Notes under the pieces: model-generated | Database searches by the model: none | Seen by the model: the letters and a program-made list of their open reading frames with translations, nothing else | What the model was told of the DNA's origin: nothing | From: Spirosoma pollinicola | GTDB lineage: Bacteria > Bacteroidota > Bacteroidia > Cytophagales > Spirosomataceae | Direction of reading: 5' to 3' | NCBI RefSeq assembly: GCF_002831565.1 | Contig: NZ_CP025096.1 | Span: 4,884,501-4,948,500, forward strand | DNA length: 64,000 nucleotides | Part shown: positions 24,794-33,874 of the stretch, in pieces | Layout of the letters: every line of letters starts with the position of its first letter | How positions within the stretch are numbered: position 1 is the first letter of the stretch | Made by a program: the position numbers and the translations under genes

Positions 24794-24960
24794 GACTAAT
24801 TCGCTAAGTTTTACCGGGTTCACAAGACAGATCCGCTAACCTCAAGCGACAGTTTCGCTAGCTTCAAACGACAGATTCGCTAATCTCAGGTGACAAATTC
24901 GCTCATTTCACGCGACAGATTCGCTAGAAACTGAATAACTAGAATGACAAATCCGCTAAG
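24794..24960 (+). repeat. iteron array of replication origin 2
   Basis: Seven direct copies of GACAGATTCGCTAA-type 15-mers start at 24794, 24826, 24848, 24870, 24892, 24914 and 24946. The five inner ones are spaced exactly 22 bp and the two outer ones sit 32 bp away, a symmetric pattern in near whole helical turns. The motif is unrelated to the iterons of origin 1. The array lies about 260 bp upstream of the second Rep gene. Confidence 0.9.
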
Positions 24961-24971
24961 CAAAATCCGGT

Positions 24972-24980
24972 TTATCCACA
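24972..24980 (+). promoter_or_regulatory. consensus DnaA box
   Basis: TTATCCACA, a perfect DnaA box, lies 11 bp after the last origin-2 iteron. A near match TTATCCACC is at 24630-24638. Host DnaA commonly helps Rep open iteron origins. Confidence 0.75.
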
Positions 24981-25147
24981 TATTTGCTTGACTTGTAAGG
25001 ACCCTGGTCTACCGCGATAAAAGCACACATGCTGGTTCCGGGCGCACAGGGTACATCAACCAATTACACAAAATCTAACCGAAAAAAAAATCATTTAATC
25101 TTCACAATGTTAGGTTTCTGAAATATTTATAGTGGTAAATATTCTAG

Positions 25148-25183
25148 TTTGACTTTTATGAGCCGAAAAAAAAATTATATTTG
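25148..25183 (+). promoter_or_regulatory. candidate Bacteroidota promoter for the second Rep gene
   Basis: A -7-like TATATTTG at 25176-25183 matches TAnnTTTG, with TTTG at 25148-25151 upstream. The spacing of 24 nt is a little longer than the usual 19-21. It lies about 40 bp before the Rep ATG at 25224. Confidence 0.4.
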
Positions 25184-25223
25184 ACCATACATAAAGGGGT
25201 TAAAGAAATATTCTCTTGTGCGT

Positions 25224-26486
25224 ATGTCATCAAAATCTGATATCACATCCCTGCCTTTGCCGCTGAAGCAGATCCTGGCTGAATCCCAGAAGCGTCCCGT
25301 TAAGCAAAAGCGAAGCAGTCCCCCGGTGGTGGTTTCCTCAGCGGTTCAGCTAAATCTGTTCGAGTTTTTCGAGCAGGGGTATACGCCAAATAACACCAAA
25401 GCGAATTACTCCGTCGAGTTAAACCAGGCCTTTCGTCAACAGATGTTTCGGGAACCCATGCGCTTACTCCAGGCGCTGCCCAAACTCAATGTGCTGGAAC
25501 GACGATTATACTGGCTTGTACTGGGGGCCTTAAAGAATTATCAATATCTCCAGCAGGCAACCCCCCAGAGTGAACCACTACTTGAACAACGATTGTCTTT
25601 TCAGTTTCACCGATCACGCCTGCGGCCTTGTAAGGATGAAACCGCAACGGTGAATATTAGCGTAACCGATGTCAAAAAGACGCTGGGTTCTTTGTCTGAG
25701 AAGCGAATTAAATGGGTTAATCCCAAAGGCGATCAGGTGTCGGTTCACATCTTTGATACGCAGTACCTGATGGGCGAAGGACTGATGGTTTTGGAATTGA
25801 ATCCGAAACTGACGGAGGCCTTCCTGAAGCTGGGTAATGATTTTGCTCAGTTTAATCTCCAGAAAGCGCTCTTACTTAAAAAAGAGTATTCGCAGCTTAT
25901 GTATAGCTACTTGTCCCGACATCAGTGGCGCGGGAAGTGGACGATCGCTATTGAGGATTTCCGGAAATTAATGGACGTACCCAATCAAAACGACAGAAAA
26001 AGTGACTACAAAGGGAGTTACGATCGATTTGCGAACATTAAACGACGGATGATTGAACCGGCCATAGACGAAATACAACTGCTGGGAGATATGAAGATTA
26101 CCTACCAGGTACAATCAGTCAATCGTCAGGTAACCCACATTCAGTTCACCATCTGCTCAACAGCGGCCAAGCAGGTCAATGATGACGATCCGGCGGCAAA
26201 AGCCCGGTTGGAAAAGCTTCTTGGTGTCATAAATACAATGAGTTATGCTGATAAGCTGACGTTCACCGCCAAGACACTCCAGGAATATTACCCTAAGCTC
26301 CAGCCGTGGCAAAAAGATCGTATCCTGGTGGAGCGGAAATTACTGGACTTGTTCCTCAGGGCCGACGCTTACGTCGAAGCAGGTTACGTGCAACAGGAAA
26401 AACATGAGGCTTACGTTGCGACCAGTGTGTTTGGCCGTTCGGCCAACCTAAGTACCTCCTCGACCAGGCATACGGCTCCTCTATAA
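25224..26486 (+). CDS. Rep_3-family plasmid replication initiator (origin 2)
   Basis: About 420 residues from ATG 25224 (GTG at 25218 also in frame). The WH1 part runs from about residue 65 to 220 (SVELNQAFRQQMFREPMRLL, LPKLNVLERRLYWLVLGAL, VNISVTDVKKTLGSLSEKRI). WH2 runs from about 220 to 320 (KEYSQLMYSYLSRHQWRGKW, IEDFRKLMDVPNQ, RRMIEPAIDEIQLLGDM). A proline- and lysine-rich N-terminal extension of about 60 residues and a C-terminal tail of about 95 residues make it longer than the origin-1 Rep, to which it is only distantly alike. It should act at the GACAGATTCGCTAA iterons. Confidence 0.85.
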   Translation: MSSKSDITSLPLPLKQILAESQKRPVKQKRSSPPVVVSSAVQLNLFEFFEQGYTPNNTKANYSVELNQAFRQQMFREPMRLLQALPKLNVLERRLYWLVLGALKNYQYLQQATPQSEPLLEQRLSFQFHRSRLRPCKDETATVNISVTDVKKTLGSLSEKRIKWVNPKGDQVSVHIFDTQYLMGEGLMVLELNPKLTEAFLKLGNDFAQFNLQKALLLKKEYSQLMYSYLSRHQWRGKWTIAIEDFRKLMDVPNQNDRKSDYKGSYDRFANIKRRMIEPAIDEIQLLGDMKITYQVQSVNRQVTHIQFTICSTAAKQVNDDDPAAKARLEKLLGVINTMSYADKLTFTAKTLQEYYPKLQPWQKDRILVERKLLDLFLRADAYVEAGYVQQEKHEAYVATSVFGRSANLSTSSTRHTAPL

Positions 26487-26576
26487 GTCATGCTACTCCG
26501 TAGCTCGCACCGCGTACCCTATTTCTTCTAAACTTACTGCGTTTAACCTTTTTTTAAAAATTAAGTAGTCACGGCT

Positions 26577-27281
26577 ATGGATATAACACCCAACCAGCGC
26601 GGCATTATGCTTCTGGTTTTTACTGGCCTGATCGGTTGGCTCATCTATTATTGGTGGATGTTAGCCGGTGGCCGGCATCCATCAAAACGGCAGCCTACAT
26701 CCTGTAACTTGGATAACCAATCCAACAGCCGCTTAAACCAGGCACTGCTTTCCCTGCAAGAGTTTCAGCAGCAACCTATTCTAGAATCCGCCCGGTTAAA
26801 TTTTCTGCGTCAACTGGATGCAACGGTTTTACACGACCTGATTCTGCTGGCCCTCTCGGCGGTAAATTACGTCGTTCGCATGGATGAACCGGCTCTGCGC
26901 TACGAGCTGCCTCCCCTGAAGGAGACTGAACCTAACCGTGATTTTGTGATACTCGACAAAACGGAGGCGCTGACCAAACCGTCCTATAAAGGGCGGTTAA
27001 GCCGACCCATGAAAGAGGTCATGATGAATCTTGAACCACGCATTGAGTCGGGTAATGTATTTACAGCAGACGGCCGACCGGTTCTGGTATCCATTCAGCT
27101 AGAGGGGAATACCTACTCCCGCTATGGTTTTAGTCGACTTAATAAAGCGTGTGAGTTGGAAAACCTGATGGGACTTTTAATCTACCTGGGTACCTCACCC
27201 TTGACATCCGCACCCGTGTCACCAGTTGTCATTTTGACAGGAGGCGAACTGTTAGCCATTCTTGATGGACTTGAATCGTAG
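26577..27281 (+). CDS. membrane-anchored hypothetical protein in the Rep2 cluster
   Basis: A 234-residue protein with one N-terminal membrane helix (about 9-29, IMLLVFTGLIGWLIYYWWML) and a soluble remainder. The remainder includes a helical part (50-100) and a compact C-terminal part (150-230). No family recognised. It follows the second Rep gene by 90 bp on the same strand and precedes two more colinear genes, so the four may be a plasmid-maintenance unit. Confidence 0.6.
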   Translation: MDITPNQRGIMLLVFTGLIGWLIYYWWMLAGGRHPSKRQPTSCNLDNQSNSRLNQALLSLQEFQQQPILESARLNFLRQLDATVLHDLILLALSAVNYVVRMDEPALRYELPPLKETEPNRDFVILDKTEALTKPSYKGRLSRPMKEVMMNLEPRIESGNVFTADGRPVLVSIQLEGNTYSRYGFSRLNKACELENLMGLLIYLGTSPLTSAPVSPVVILTGGELLAILDGLES

Positions 27282-27301
27282 CTTAACGAACACTAAAACA
27301 A

Positions 27302-27517
27302 ATGAACAGTATGGTCGCTCAACATAAGGTAGTAGCTAACCTAGATGACCGAAAAAAAATGAGGTCTCTGTCGATTGAGAGTGTAGTGGATTCCACCTGG
27401 ATATGGCTATTCTTTGGATACGTTTTTCTAGGGTTACTGTGGCAATGGGTTAGCCCAGTGATAGAGGTAATCTGGCTAGTAGTCGAAAAATGGCGGGGGT
27501 TTCTCCACTACCACTGA
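27302..27517 (+). CDS. small single-span membrane protein
   Basis: A 71-residue protein with one strong membrane helix (about 32-50, TWIWLFFGYVFLGLLWQWV) and a second amphipathic stretch (52-64). It starts 20 bp after the preceding membrane-anchored protein and 30 bp before the ClpP-like gene, which supports it as a real small gene. Function unknown. Confidence 0.5.
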   Translation: MNSMVAQHKVVANLDDRKKMRSLSIESVVDSTWIWLFFGYVFLGLLWQWVSPVIEVIWLVVEKWRGFLHYH

Positions 27518-27547
27518 TCAACATGTCCGTTTCAAACATCATAAACT

Positions 27548-29275
27548 ATGAAAGTCGATACGATAAAACTACCCAATGACCTTTATCGTCAGTATTTAAC
27601 GTTAACGGATGAACAACTGACCCAAGCTGTCCTCGTTGTTGAAACGTGTCGTGAGCGTGGAATTTTTTCTTCCCAAACGCGCCCGGTTGACTCATTTAAG
27701 CCTGGACTATTTGATTCTGCCTATACCCGGTATTGGCACGATCAGTTCATGGAACATACTGCTCGTCACACCTATTTTGTCGAATTTAATATTCGCTATT
27801 TCACGGCCTTTCTGCTAACCTATCTCATGGATAACTGGGGCTTGCACCCTGATGAAACTAGTGAGGAATTATATCGTATCCTTTTAGAATCAAAACCTCT
27901 ATTCGACGCTCACTATAAGAAGCAAATTAATGGTTTGGGGGCTCCTACCTTCGAGGCAGAAATGGATTTGGCTCTGCTCCGCTTTGTTGACTCTACCATT
28001 TGCTGTCAATTAATACCCTATAAAAAAATGCCGGCAGATGAAGAAGCTGAATGCATCAATGCGGGGAATGTCGAACTGGAACCGACCCTGAGTATACCGA
28101 GTGAGCTTTACGAAGACACATTTGATGAGGGTTGTGAGTTTAGCCCATTGGCTCCGGCAACCAAGGGAAAAACAGATGAGCGCCCACCGGATGTAGGATC
28201 ACTGCTGGTAGCAAGTAACCAGGTTACGCCCAACAAATTTCTGAAAAAAATCAGCCTAAATTTAGTTGGCACATTCGATCCACTTGATTTCAATGCTCCC
28301 CTGTCGGCTCCTGAAGAAGATACGTCAATCAAACAGGGCAGCTTAGCGAATCTTAACCGATTTACTACGGAGGAGTTGATCAATCGATTAGCTGAATCTG
28401 ACATCGATTTACTAAGTAGTTTACCTTGGCATTCCATTCAGGCCTGCCCCAACTGTTTTAGCCGGGCGTTAGCTGAACGGAAAAAAGAAACAGATGAAGG
28501 CACTCATTACTGCTCAGCGTGTCGCAAACGCGTGCGGCCGGCTTACGTACCTTTTTATGATGAAAACTACACGGCTGATCCCCATATTGCCGTCACCAAA
28601 CACCGACGTCACCTTACCCAGCTAATAACTGATAAAATTGCCGGTCTTAAACGACTGGAATCCTTAAAAGTATCTTGCTGGAAAAGGCGCTGCTATTTTA
28701 TTAGTTTAGATCAGATTGACGAAAAAGCTTATAAGGACCTTGCTTTATTATACGAAGCTTTTTACGCGGATTATACCGCTGACACACCAGATGCCAAACT
28801 GCAGATTCATCTTTGCTCCAACGGAGGTAACGTCTTTCAGGCCAAACGAATTAGTGCGCTGATTAATGCCAATCATCACATAACGCATGTTCAGGGGAGT
28901 GTCCTGAACAGCGCGGCTTTTACTATTTTCTTTTCGGTGATCTGCACCCGTGAGTTAACTCCGCATGCGCAGGGAATGTATCACTTGGCCCGATCGGCGC
29001 AGTTCGTGTTGGAAAATGGGTTAATTCCTGGCTGGCAAGAGACGATTAATGGGGAGGAGTCGCTGGCACTGTGTCAAAAGCTTGGCATGACCGATTTGGA
29101 AGTTCTTCGAATAAAAACAGGGGAGGACGTTTACTTTACCTATACACGGTTGAACGATTTTCTCGGACAGCCAACTGCTCACAAACCAATTATAAAAGAT
29201 ATGTCAAACGCTCATTCATACGAGGCTGACATAACAGCTATTGCTAAGCAGTTCACAGCAAATAATTCAGAGTAA
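27548..29275 (+). CDS. zinc-ribbon/ClpP-like serine protease fusion
   Basis: A 575-residue protein. Residues 1-160 are helical and unrecognised, and 165-270 are acidic and probably disordered. A zinc ribbon follows, with C300/C303 and C322/C325 (QACPNC and YCSACRKR). Residues about 380-545 look like a ClpP/crotonase fold. LQIHLCSNGGNVFQAKRI matches the INSPGG strand, VQGSVLNSAAF carries the probable nucleophile S455, and MYHLA carries the probable catalytic H479. GEDVYFTYTRLNDFLG matches the end of S14 proteases. It is colinear with the Rep2 cluster. The family assignment rests on motif spacing; the zinc ribbon fused to it is unusual. Confidence 0.65.
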   Translation: MKVDTIKLPNDLYRQYLTLTDEQLTQAVLVVETCRERGIFSSQTRPVDSFKPGLFDSAYTRYWHDQFMEHTARHTYFVEFNIRYFTAFLLTYLMDNWGLHPDETSEELYRILLESKPLFDAHYKKQINGLGAPTFEAEMDLALLRFVDSTICCQLIPYKKMPADEEAECINAGNVELEPTLSIPSELYEDTFDEGCEFSPLAPATKGKTDERPPDVGSLLVASNQVTPNKFLKKISLNLVGTFDPLDFNAPLSAPEEDTSIKQGSLANLNRFTTEELINRLAESDIDLLSSLPWHSIQACPNCFSRALAERKKETDEGTHYCSACRKRVRPAYVPFYDENYTADPHIAVTKHRRHLTQLITDKIAGLKRLESLKVSCWKRRCYFISLDQIDEKAYKDLALLYEAFYADYTADTPDAKLQIHLCSNGGNVFQAKRISALINANHHITHVQGSVLNSAAFTIFFSVICTRELTPHAQGMYHLARSAQFVLENGLIPGWQETINGEESLALCQKLGMTDLEVLRIKTGEDVYFTYTRLNDFLGQPTAHKPIIKDMSNAHSYEADITAIAKQFTANNSE

Positions 29276-29420
29276 TGGCAATATACACTTTATGGTTTGT
29301 TAAAACTCGACGCCCCATTCATTAGTGCTACTTTACTTTTCAAAACAGGGAAGAGTACGCTGTTCCGGATGGGTATCAGGCAATTGTAGTCAGTCATCAA
29401 GTCTACTTATTTGATCTTCT

Positions 29421-29897
29421 ATGAAACCTTTTGATCGTTCTATCATTTACACCCGGCTGGCACCGCTGCTCAACTTGATTATCCCGGACATTCCGCTCCG
29501 GCCGTTTTTTTTCCGCCTGATTATTGCTTTTCTGACCACTCAATCGATTGGAGCATTGGTCACACTAGGGCAGTCGATATTAGGCAGTCCCCTGGATGAT
29601 ACCTGGCAATATTACCTGTTTCTCGCGTTGGAAATGATCCAATACGGTTGTTGGTTCTGGAATGTCTGGTATGGAATCCGTCTGCTGTTTACCTGGGTTA
29701 TTCCACTCGATGCCAAAGGAATTCTGACGGCGGATTCTATTGCGTTAGCCGTCTCGCTTGGTTTTCTATTGTTTATGGTTAGCGCCGTTTCTTCACTTCA
29801 AGATCAAACGTACTCCTTCACGATCCGCTTAGTATTAATCGCTGCATTTACCGTTAGCATCGGCCTGCCAATGATCTGGAAAAAAGCTTCGTATTAG
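29421..29897 (+). CDS. small multi-span membrane protein
   Basis: A 158-residue protein with about four membrane helices (near 27-47, 63-90, 105-125 and 132-152). No family or catalytic residues are recognised. It ends just before a strong bidirectional terminator. Confidence 0.6.
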   Translation: MKPFDRSIIYTRLAPLLNLIIPDIPLRPFFFRLIIAFLTTQSIGALVTLGQSILGSPLDDTWQYYLFLALEMIQYGCWFWNVWYGIRLLFTWVIPLDAKGILTADSIALAVSLGFLLFMVSAVSSLQDQTYSFTIRLVLIAAFTVSIGLPMIWKKASY

Positions 29898-29920
29898 CTG
29901 TAGCTTATATTTAGAGTAAA

Positions 29921-29954
29921 TAAATGGGATACCGACACATCGGTATCCCATTTA
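29921..29954. terminator. perfect 15-bp-stem bidirectional terminator
   Basis: TAAATGGGATACCGA pairs perfectly with TCGGTATCCCATTTA across a CACA loop. It lies between the 3' ends of the membrane-protein gene (+) and the acyltransferase gene (-), so it can stop both transcripts. Confidence 0.85.
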
Positions 29955-29984
29955 TAGTTTTAAGGAGCGCAAATTGATTTTCAG

Positions 29985-31148
29985 TTAGTCTACACTAGTA
30001 GTCAGCGTGGCTTTGATCGAAATGCTTTTTTTGTGGGTATGACCTAACAATGGTTTTTCAATTAAGAACCAGGATAACGTGGCTATACAGATGAGTAGCA
30101 CCGAGTAGAATACAATTTCTGTCAATCCATTAGCGGAGCTAATGTGCAGAATGTCAGCCGCTCTCAACCAGGCCAGCCGGCCATAGCTTTGCTGCGGGGT
30201 ATGAATAGTAAAGATTAGATTATGATACAAATACAACCCGTAGCTGATCCGGCCAATGTATTGACAAACGGGATTCAGCAGAAGCAGCCGGCCCAGCACG
30301 CCAAGGGGTTGATGGCAATAGCCAACCAAGTATCCCCCGTAGAGCGATACCGTAAAGCGTAGGCCAGCGGCCATGCCTGGCGAATAAAATAACCCCCGAC
30401 CGGTAAGCTGCCAAAGCAGGCCAGCCAGAATAACCGATGGCCAGGCGATAAATAAACTGTTCAGGAGTATCGATGAGTTGAAAAACGATTGGCTCTTTTC
30501 AGGTTTGTAGAGCCAGTACCAGGCAACGAGTAAGCCTATTCCGTACCCATCCAAACAGCCTGGTAGCAAGCAATAGCTGGCTGGCCACCAAATCGCTGCA
30601 GGGAAAAGAAGGTAACTGCTGCCCCGGTAGAATAAGCTAATGATAATCAGGATCAATCCGAGCTTCGGTAGCTGCTGGCTGGGCGTCAGCCAGATTAAGA
30701 AAGGCATTAGAATATATAATTGTTCCTCAACCGACAAAGACCACAGGTGATCCAGATGAGGTACTGGGTGAATGACCAGAAAAAAATTGGCGGTATACGT
30801 AAAAAAAGGTATCCCTTGATGCCAGATCACTGAGTCACCCGTCACCAATAAGACTGTCAAAGCAAGAAAATAAATTGGAAAAATACGCCAGGCTCGTCGT
30901 CTTAAAAAGGGAGTTATAAACCTTCGAAGAGAAGTCGGCTCCTCACTTAGATCAACCCGTTGTTTTTCAATTAATAAGATGCGACTTATTAAAAAGCCGC
31001 TTAAAACAAAGAACAGTGAAACCCCTGCGTTTCCTACCATGCCATAATCATGCATCCCGTCAACCCAATGATCAAGGATGACGAGCCATATTGCCCAGGC
31101 TCTCAAACCTGTCAACGCAGGGAAATAGCGTACTTTGATTGTCGCCAT
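29985..31148 (-). CDS. OafA/YrhL-type membrane acyltransferase
   Basis: A 387-residue integral membrane protein of acyltransferase family 3. It opens with FPALTGLRAWAIWLVILDHW, the family's LRAxAxxxVxxxH pattern, and shows GVSLFFVLSGFLISRIL and the HLWSLSVEEQLYILMPFL motif typical of OafA. About ten membrane helices run through the protein. Such enzymes O-acetylate surface polysaccharides or lipids. Its ATG is at 31148 and it is monocistronic. Confidence 0.9.
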   Translation of the reverse strand: MATIKVRYFPALTGLRAWAIWLVILDHWVDGMHDYGMVGNAGVSLFFVLSGFLISRILLIEKQRVDLSEEPTSLRRFITPFLRRRAWRIFPIYFLALTVLLVTGDSVIWHQGIPFFTYTANFFLVIHPVPHLDHLWSLSVEEQLYILMPFLIWLTPSQQLPKLGLILIIISLFYRGSSYLLFPAAIWWPASYCLLPGCLDGYGIGLLVAWYWLYKPEKSQSFFNSSILLNSLFIAWPSVILAGLLWQLTGRGLFYSPGMAAGLRFTVSLYGGYLVGYCHQPLGVLGRLLLLNPVCQYIGRISYGLYLYHNLIFTIHTPQQSYGRLAWLRAADILHISSANGLTEIVFYSVLLICIATLSWFLIEKPLLGHTHKKSISIKATLTTSVD

Positions 31149-31613
31149 GGCATTTAAGGGATTATATAAGCACAGGACTATTCATAATACTTTCAATCTG
31201 GATAGTAAATTTAGTTTTTTTTCGGTCAAATTTTATTAAGATATGTAAACTATAATTAAAGCTCAATGGGTTAAGAGTACATACCTTAATGGTATAAAAT
31301 GGAGTTTATTCATCTACATCCAGACCATGCTGCTAGAATGCGTTGGCTCAAACGCATACCCTGAGGATTTCACCAGTTTCGTGTTCGGCCTGGAACAATT
31401 AATTGGAAAACCTATACGCTAAGGAAGGATTGACTTGGTCATTCAAAGTTAGTTGACTAGATATAAGGGTTAATCATTTAGAAGCCCTCGTAACAGTTAA
31501 GCGGTTCCGCAACGGCACGGTTCGGCGTCCGTCGCATGACCTACCACCGGAATCCAGTTCGTAGCAGAAGTGAAATGTTGTATTCTCTTATCTGTCCCTG
31601 CATTCTCTTCGTT
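31149..31613. other. intergenic region, nothing recognised
   Basis: 465 bp between the start of the acyltransferase gene and the end of the nuclease gene. A short hairpin ATGCGT...ACGCAT lies near 31340. No gene, repeat or promoter could be supported. Confidence 0.3.
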
Positions 31614-32471
31614 CTATATTCCTTCAAGATCTACTTTCGCTTCAACCACTCGCTGAATACTTTCCGCCACATTCGACAGGAAGTTATAACCCGTCTGCTT
31701 TTCGACCTCATCGATGCTAACTCGGTATCGCGTCCAGGGCTGCAGGCCCGTCGTATTGGTATTGGGCATCCAGACGGCTATCACCCGCGTCTGCGCGCTA
31801 ATTCGATTCACATCCCCTGAACCGACCGGCAACACAACCACTATTTTCCACAGTACAGCAGGAACTGTCAGCTTACCGTTGGCAATACTACTTACTTTGC
31901 CGTTATCACCTTCGCCCCCTTTCCCATAAGTGCCCGCTATGATATAGACCTCATTCCCTTGAGCCAACAAACCACGCGTGTAATCTTCCAGATTCTTCCA
32001 GGCCTGCCGATTGTGTTGAGGGGCTTGAGGGACGATGTTGGTTAGAATAAAGGTAGTCTGGTTCTCTTGGGCCGTACTATCCCGATCATCAGAGGGGCAG
32101 AGATGACCTCGGTCGAAGCCGCTATTGGTATAGTCCGTATGGCGAGCCTGATACCAGGTAGTGGGCAAGCTTTGATCCGGAATGAAACTACCGCCATACC
32201 GTAAAGCAGACCCCTTCCATGCTGCACTCAGATGCCAGCTGCACCAGTTGGCAATACCGGTTGACTGGTTATAGGAAACACTGTAGGTTGGCCGGGTAAT
32301 CAAGTAGGCGTTTGGACTGGACTCCAGCGGTCTGGCCCCATCGGGATTGCCCATCGCCAGATTATCATCTCGGGTTGGGCTGGTGGTAACCGGAGGGGAA
32401 ACCGCTGATTGCTTACACTGGCTAAAACCGCTAACGAGCAGCAGGAAAATGAGTATTCTGTTTAACTTCAT
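31614..32471 (-). CDS. DNA/RNA non-specific endonuclease (NUC1), lipoprotein
   Basis: A 285-residue nuclease of the Serratia NucA/NUC1 family. An SPII signal with lipobox SGFSQC (Cys19) puts it on the outer face of a membrane. The catalytic motif DRGH is at 120-123, in [13 protein letters not shown]. The metal-binding asparagine is in [14 protein letters not shown], where the asparagine of QHNRQAW is expected to bind magnesium. It degrades external DNA and RNA, for nutrient use or defence. Confidence 0.9.
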   Translation of the reverse strand: MKLNRILIFLLLVSGFSQCKQSAVSPPVTTSPTRDDNLAMGNPDGARPLESSPNAYLITRPTYSVSYNQSTGIANWCSWHLSAAWKGSALRYGGSFIPDQSLPTTWYQARHTDYTNSGFDRGHLCPSDDRDSTAQENQTTFILTNIVPQAPQHNRQAWKNLEDYTRGLLAQGNEVYIIAGTYGKGGEGDNGKVSSIANGKLTVPAVLWKIVVVLPVGSGDVNRISAQTRVIAVWMPNTNTTGLQPWTRYRVSIDEVEKQTGYNFLSNVAESIQRVVEAKVDLEGI

Positions 32472-32566
32472 AGGGATAAAAATAAGGAAGCTTCGTCCGC
32501 CTTAAGCACTCATGTCGAGTCAACGGGTTATTTACCCGACTGCAACACTCGCCTATTCCGCTGGTG

Positions 32567-32695
32567 GCATTTCGTCGCTTGCAGGGTCTACAACACTACC
32601 GGGATCTGGCCCGCCGACGAGACCACCTCGCTACCTGACGCTTGGAAGAACTGGAACAGATCGGAACCTATGTGGCGCAGATTGGCCAAGTATGA
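32567..32695 (+). pseudogene. decayed transposase fragment (IS110-like?)
   Basis: One frame reads AFRRLQGLQHYRDLARRRDH, a stop, then RLEELEQIGTYVAQIGQV and another stop. The LxxYRDLxRRRDxL pattern is like the mid-part of IS110-type transposases. It marks the left edge of the island. Confidence 0.3.
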
Positions 32696-32791
32696 ACGGA
32701 ACGCTCATCAACTGACTTGTCCTACTTTTATTCGGAGGTTTTTCTGACCGGTGGCTGAGCAGGAGGGTAGGGGCTGAAAAGGCTCTTTTTG

Positions 32792-32856
32792 CGTTCAATA
32801 AACCCGTTCATTTTAATCGTTCAGCGTTTTTGGTCAAGATGATGTTTTAATGAACG
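32792..32856. repeat. CGTTCA motif cluster, left edge of island
   Basis: CGTTCA occurs at 32792, 32805 and 32818 (13-bp steps) and inverted (TGAACG) at 32851. The same motif clusters at the right edge of the island. Confidence 0.5.
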
Positions 32857-33040
32857 TTTTCTGCTAATAAATCTAAAAAGGCGTTAGGGCCAATTAGCTT
32901 TCTAGTTCTCACCATAATAATTTTATATGAGCATATTTTACTGCATTCAAAGTGGGGTATATAGTATAGCACGGCTAAAACATCATTTAAAATCTACCAC
33001 TATTTCCGCTCTAAGTTGTAGACGTTTAAAAAGAGAATAT

Positions 33041-33874
33041 TTAGGATTTGGCATAGATCGATACCAATACTGGAAAGTGATCAGAAGAGTTATCTCGATT
33101 AGGGGCAAATACTTTTTTTGTGGCAAGCGATTGACCATTCGCATCAGTAAGAATTTTAACTTGTACTAACGCATCCCCGATCAGTTTAGGATCGATTAGG
33201 ATTTGATCAGGAATATGCCAAGGCCCATGCGGTAGCGTCTTATAATAATATGTTCCTAATGCCCCACAAGTTCCCCCAAATACTTGCCAACTAGTATTGT
33301 ATAATGCTCTTCCAAACCCGAACGTGCTAGTAGTTTTTATTGTATGCTTCAAGTCTCGGTTAGCAAATACCCCCGTTTCTTCCATAATTACAATATCATA
33401 AGGAGGCAAATTAAAGTCCCCTGACAATATTTCATATAGTGATTCATGTTTCGTACGCCATGCATTAATAAATGGCATATCCTTTCGCAGGAATTCTCGC
33501 TTTTGGTCATCGCTTTTGTGCAAAGCAGGTAAATGTAAGTTAATAATCTTAATACCTTTATCTGTACGGCTTATTGAATCTAATGCGAGTAATTGGTATC
33601 GATCATTACGAGTCAAATTTTCATTTGTTTTATATTTATCTTTCGTAACTAGTGTTACCAGCCCAGGTGGTCCGTTATAAAGTTCGTAACTTCTTAAATT
33701 CGCATATGAGAGAACGACACGATCGGCTTCCTGTAAGGTTACAAATGTCGGATTATGCCCGGTTAATAAGTCGGTAAGAATTTGGGCTCGTTCTTGATAG
33801 TTTCCTCGCTTTTTAGTTGCATGAGGACTATCTCCCATATTCCATTGTAAGATCGAAATATATACTTTACTCAT
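33041..33874 (-). CDS. endonuclease/exonuclease/phosphatase-fold nuclease
   Basis: A 277-residue EEP-superfamily protein (DNase I/ExoIII fold). Its motifs are ILQWNM (N12), FVTLQEAD (E49), IINLHLPA, LSGDFNLPP (catalytic Asp and Asn), PDQILID and the final SSDHFPVLV (catalytic Asp-His). All main active-site residues are present. No signal peptide, so it acts inside the cell. Its start overlaps the stop of the upstream 579-aa gene by 8 nt (ATGAGTAA), so the two are translationally coupled. The likely activity is metal-dependent hydrolysis of nucleic acid or of a phosphoester. Confidence 0.85.
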   Translation of the reverse strand: MSKVYISILQWNMGDSPHATKKRGNYQERAQILTDLLTGHNPTFVTLQEADRVVLSYANLRSYELYNGPPGLVTLVTKDKYKTNENLTRNDRYQLLALDSISRTDKGIKIINLHLPALHKSDDQKREFLRKDMPFINAWRTKHESLYEILSGDFNLPPYDIVIMEETGVFANRDLKHTIKTTSTFGFGRALYNTSWQVFGGTCGALGTYYYKTLPHGPWHIPDQILIDPKLIGDALVQVKILTDANGQSLATKKVFAPNRDNSSDHFPVLVSIYAKS

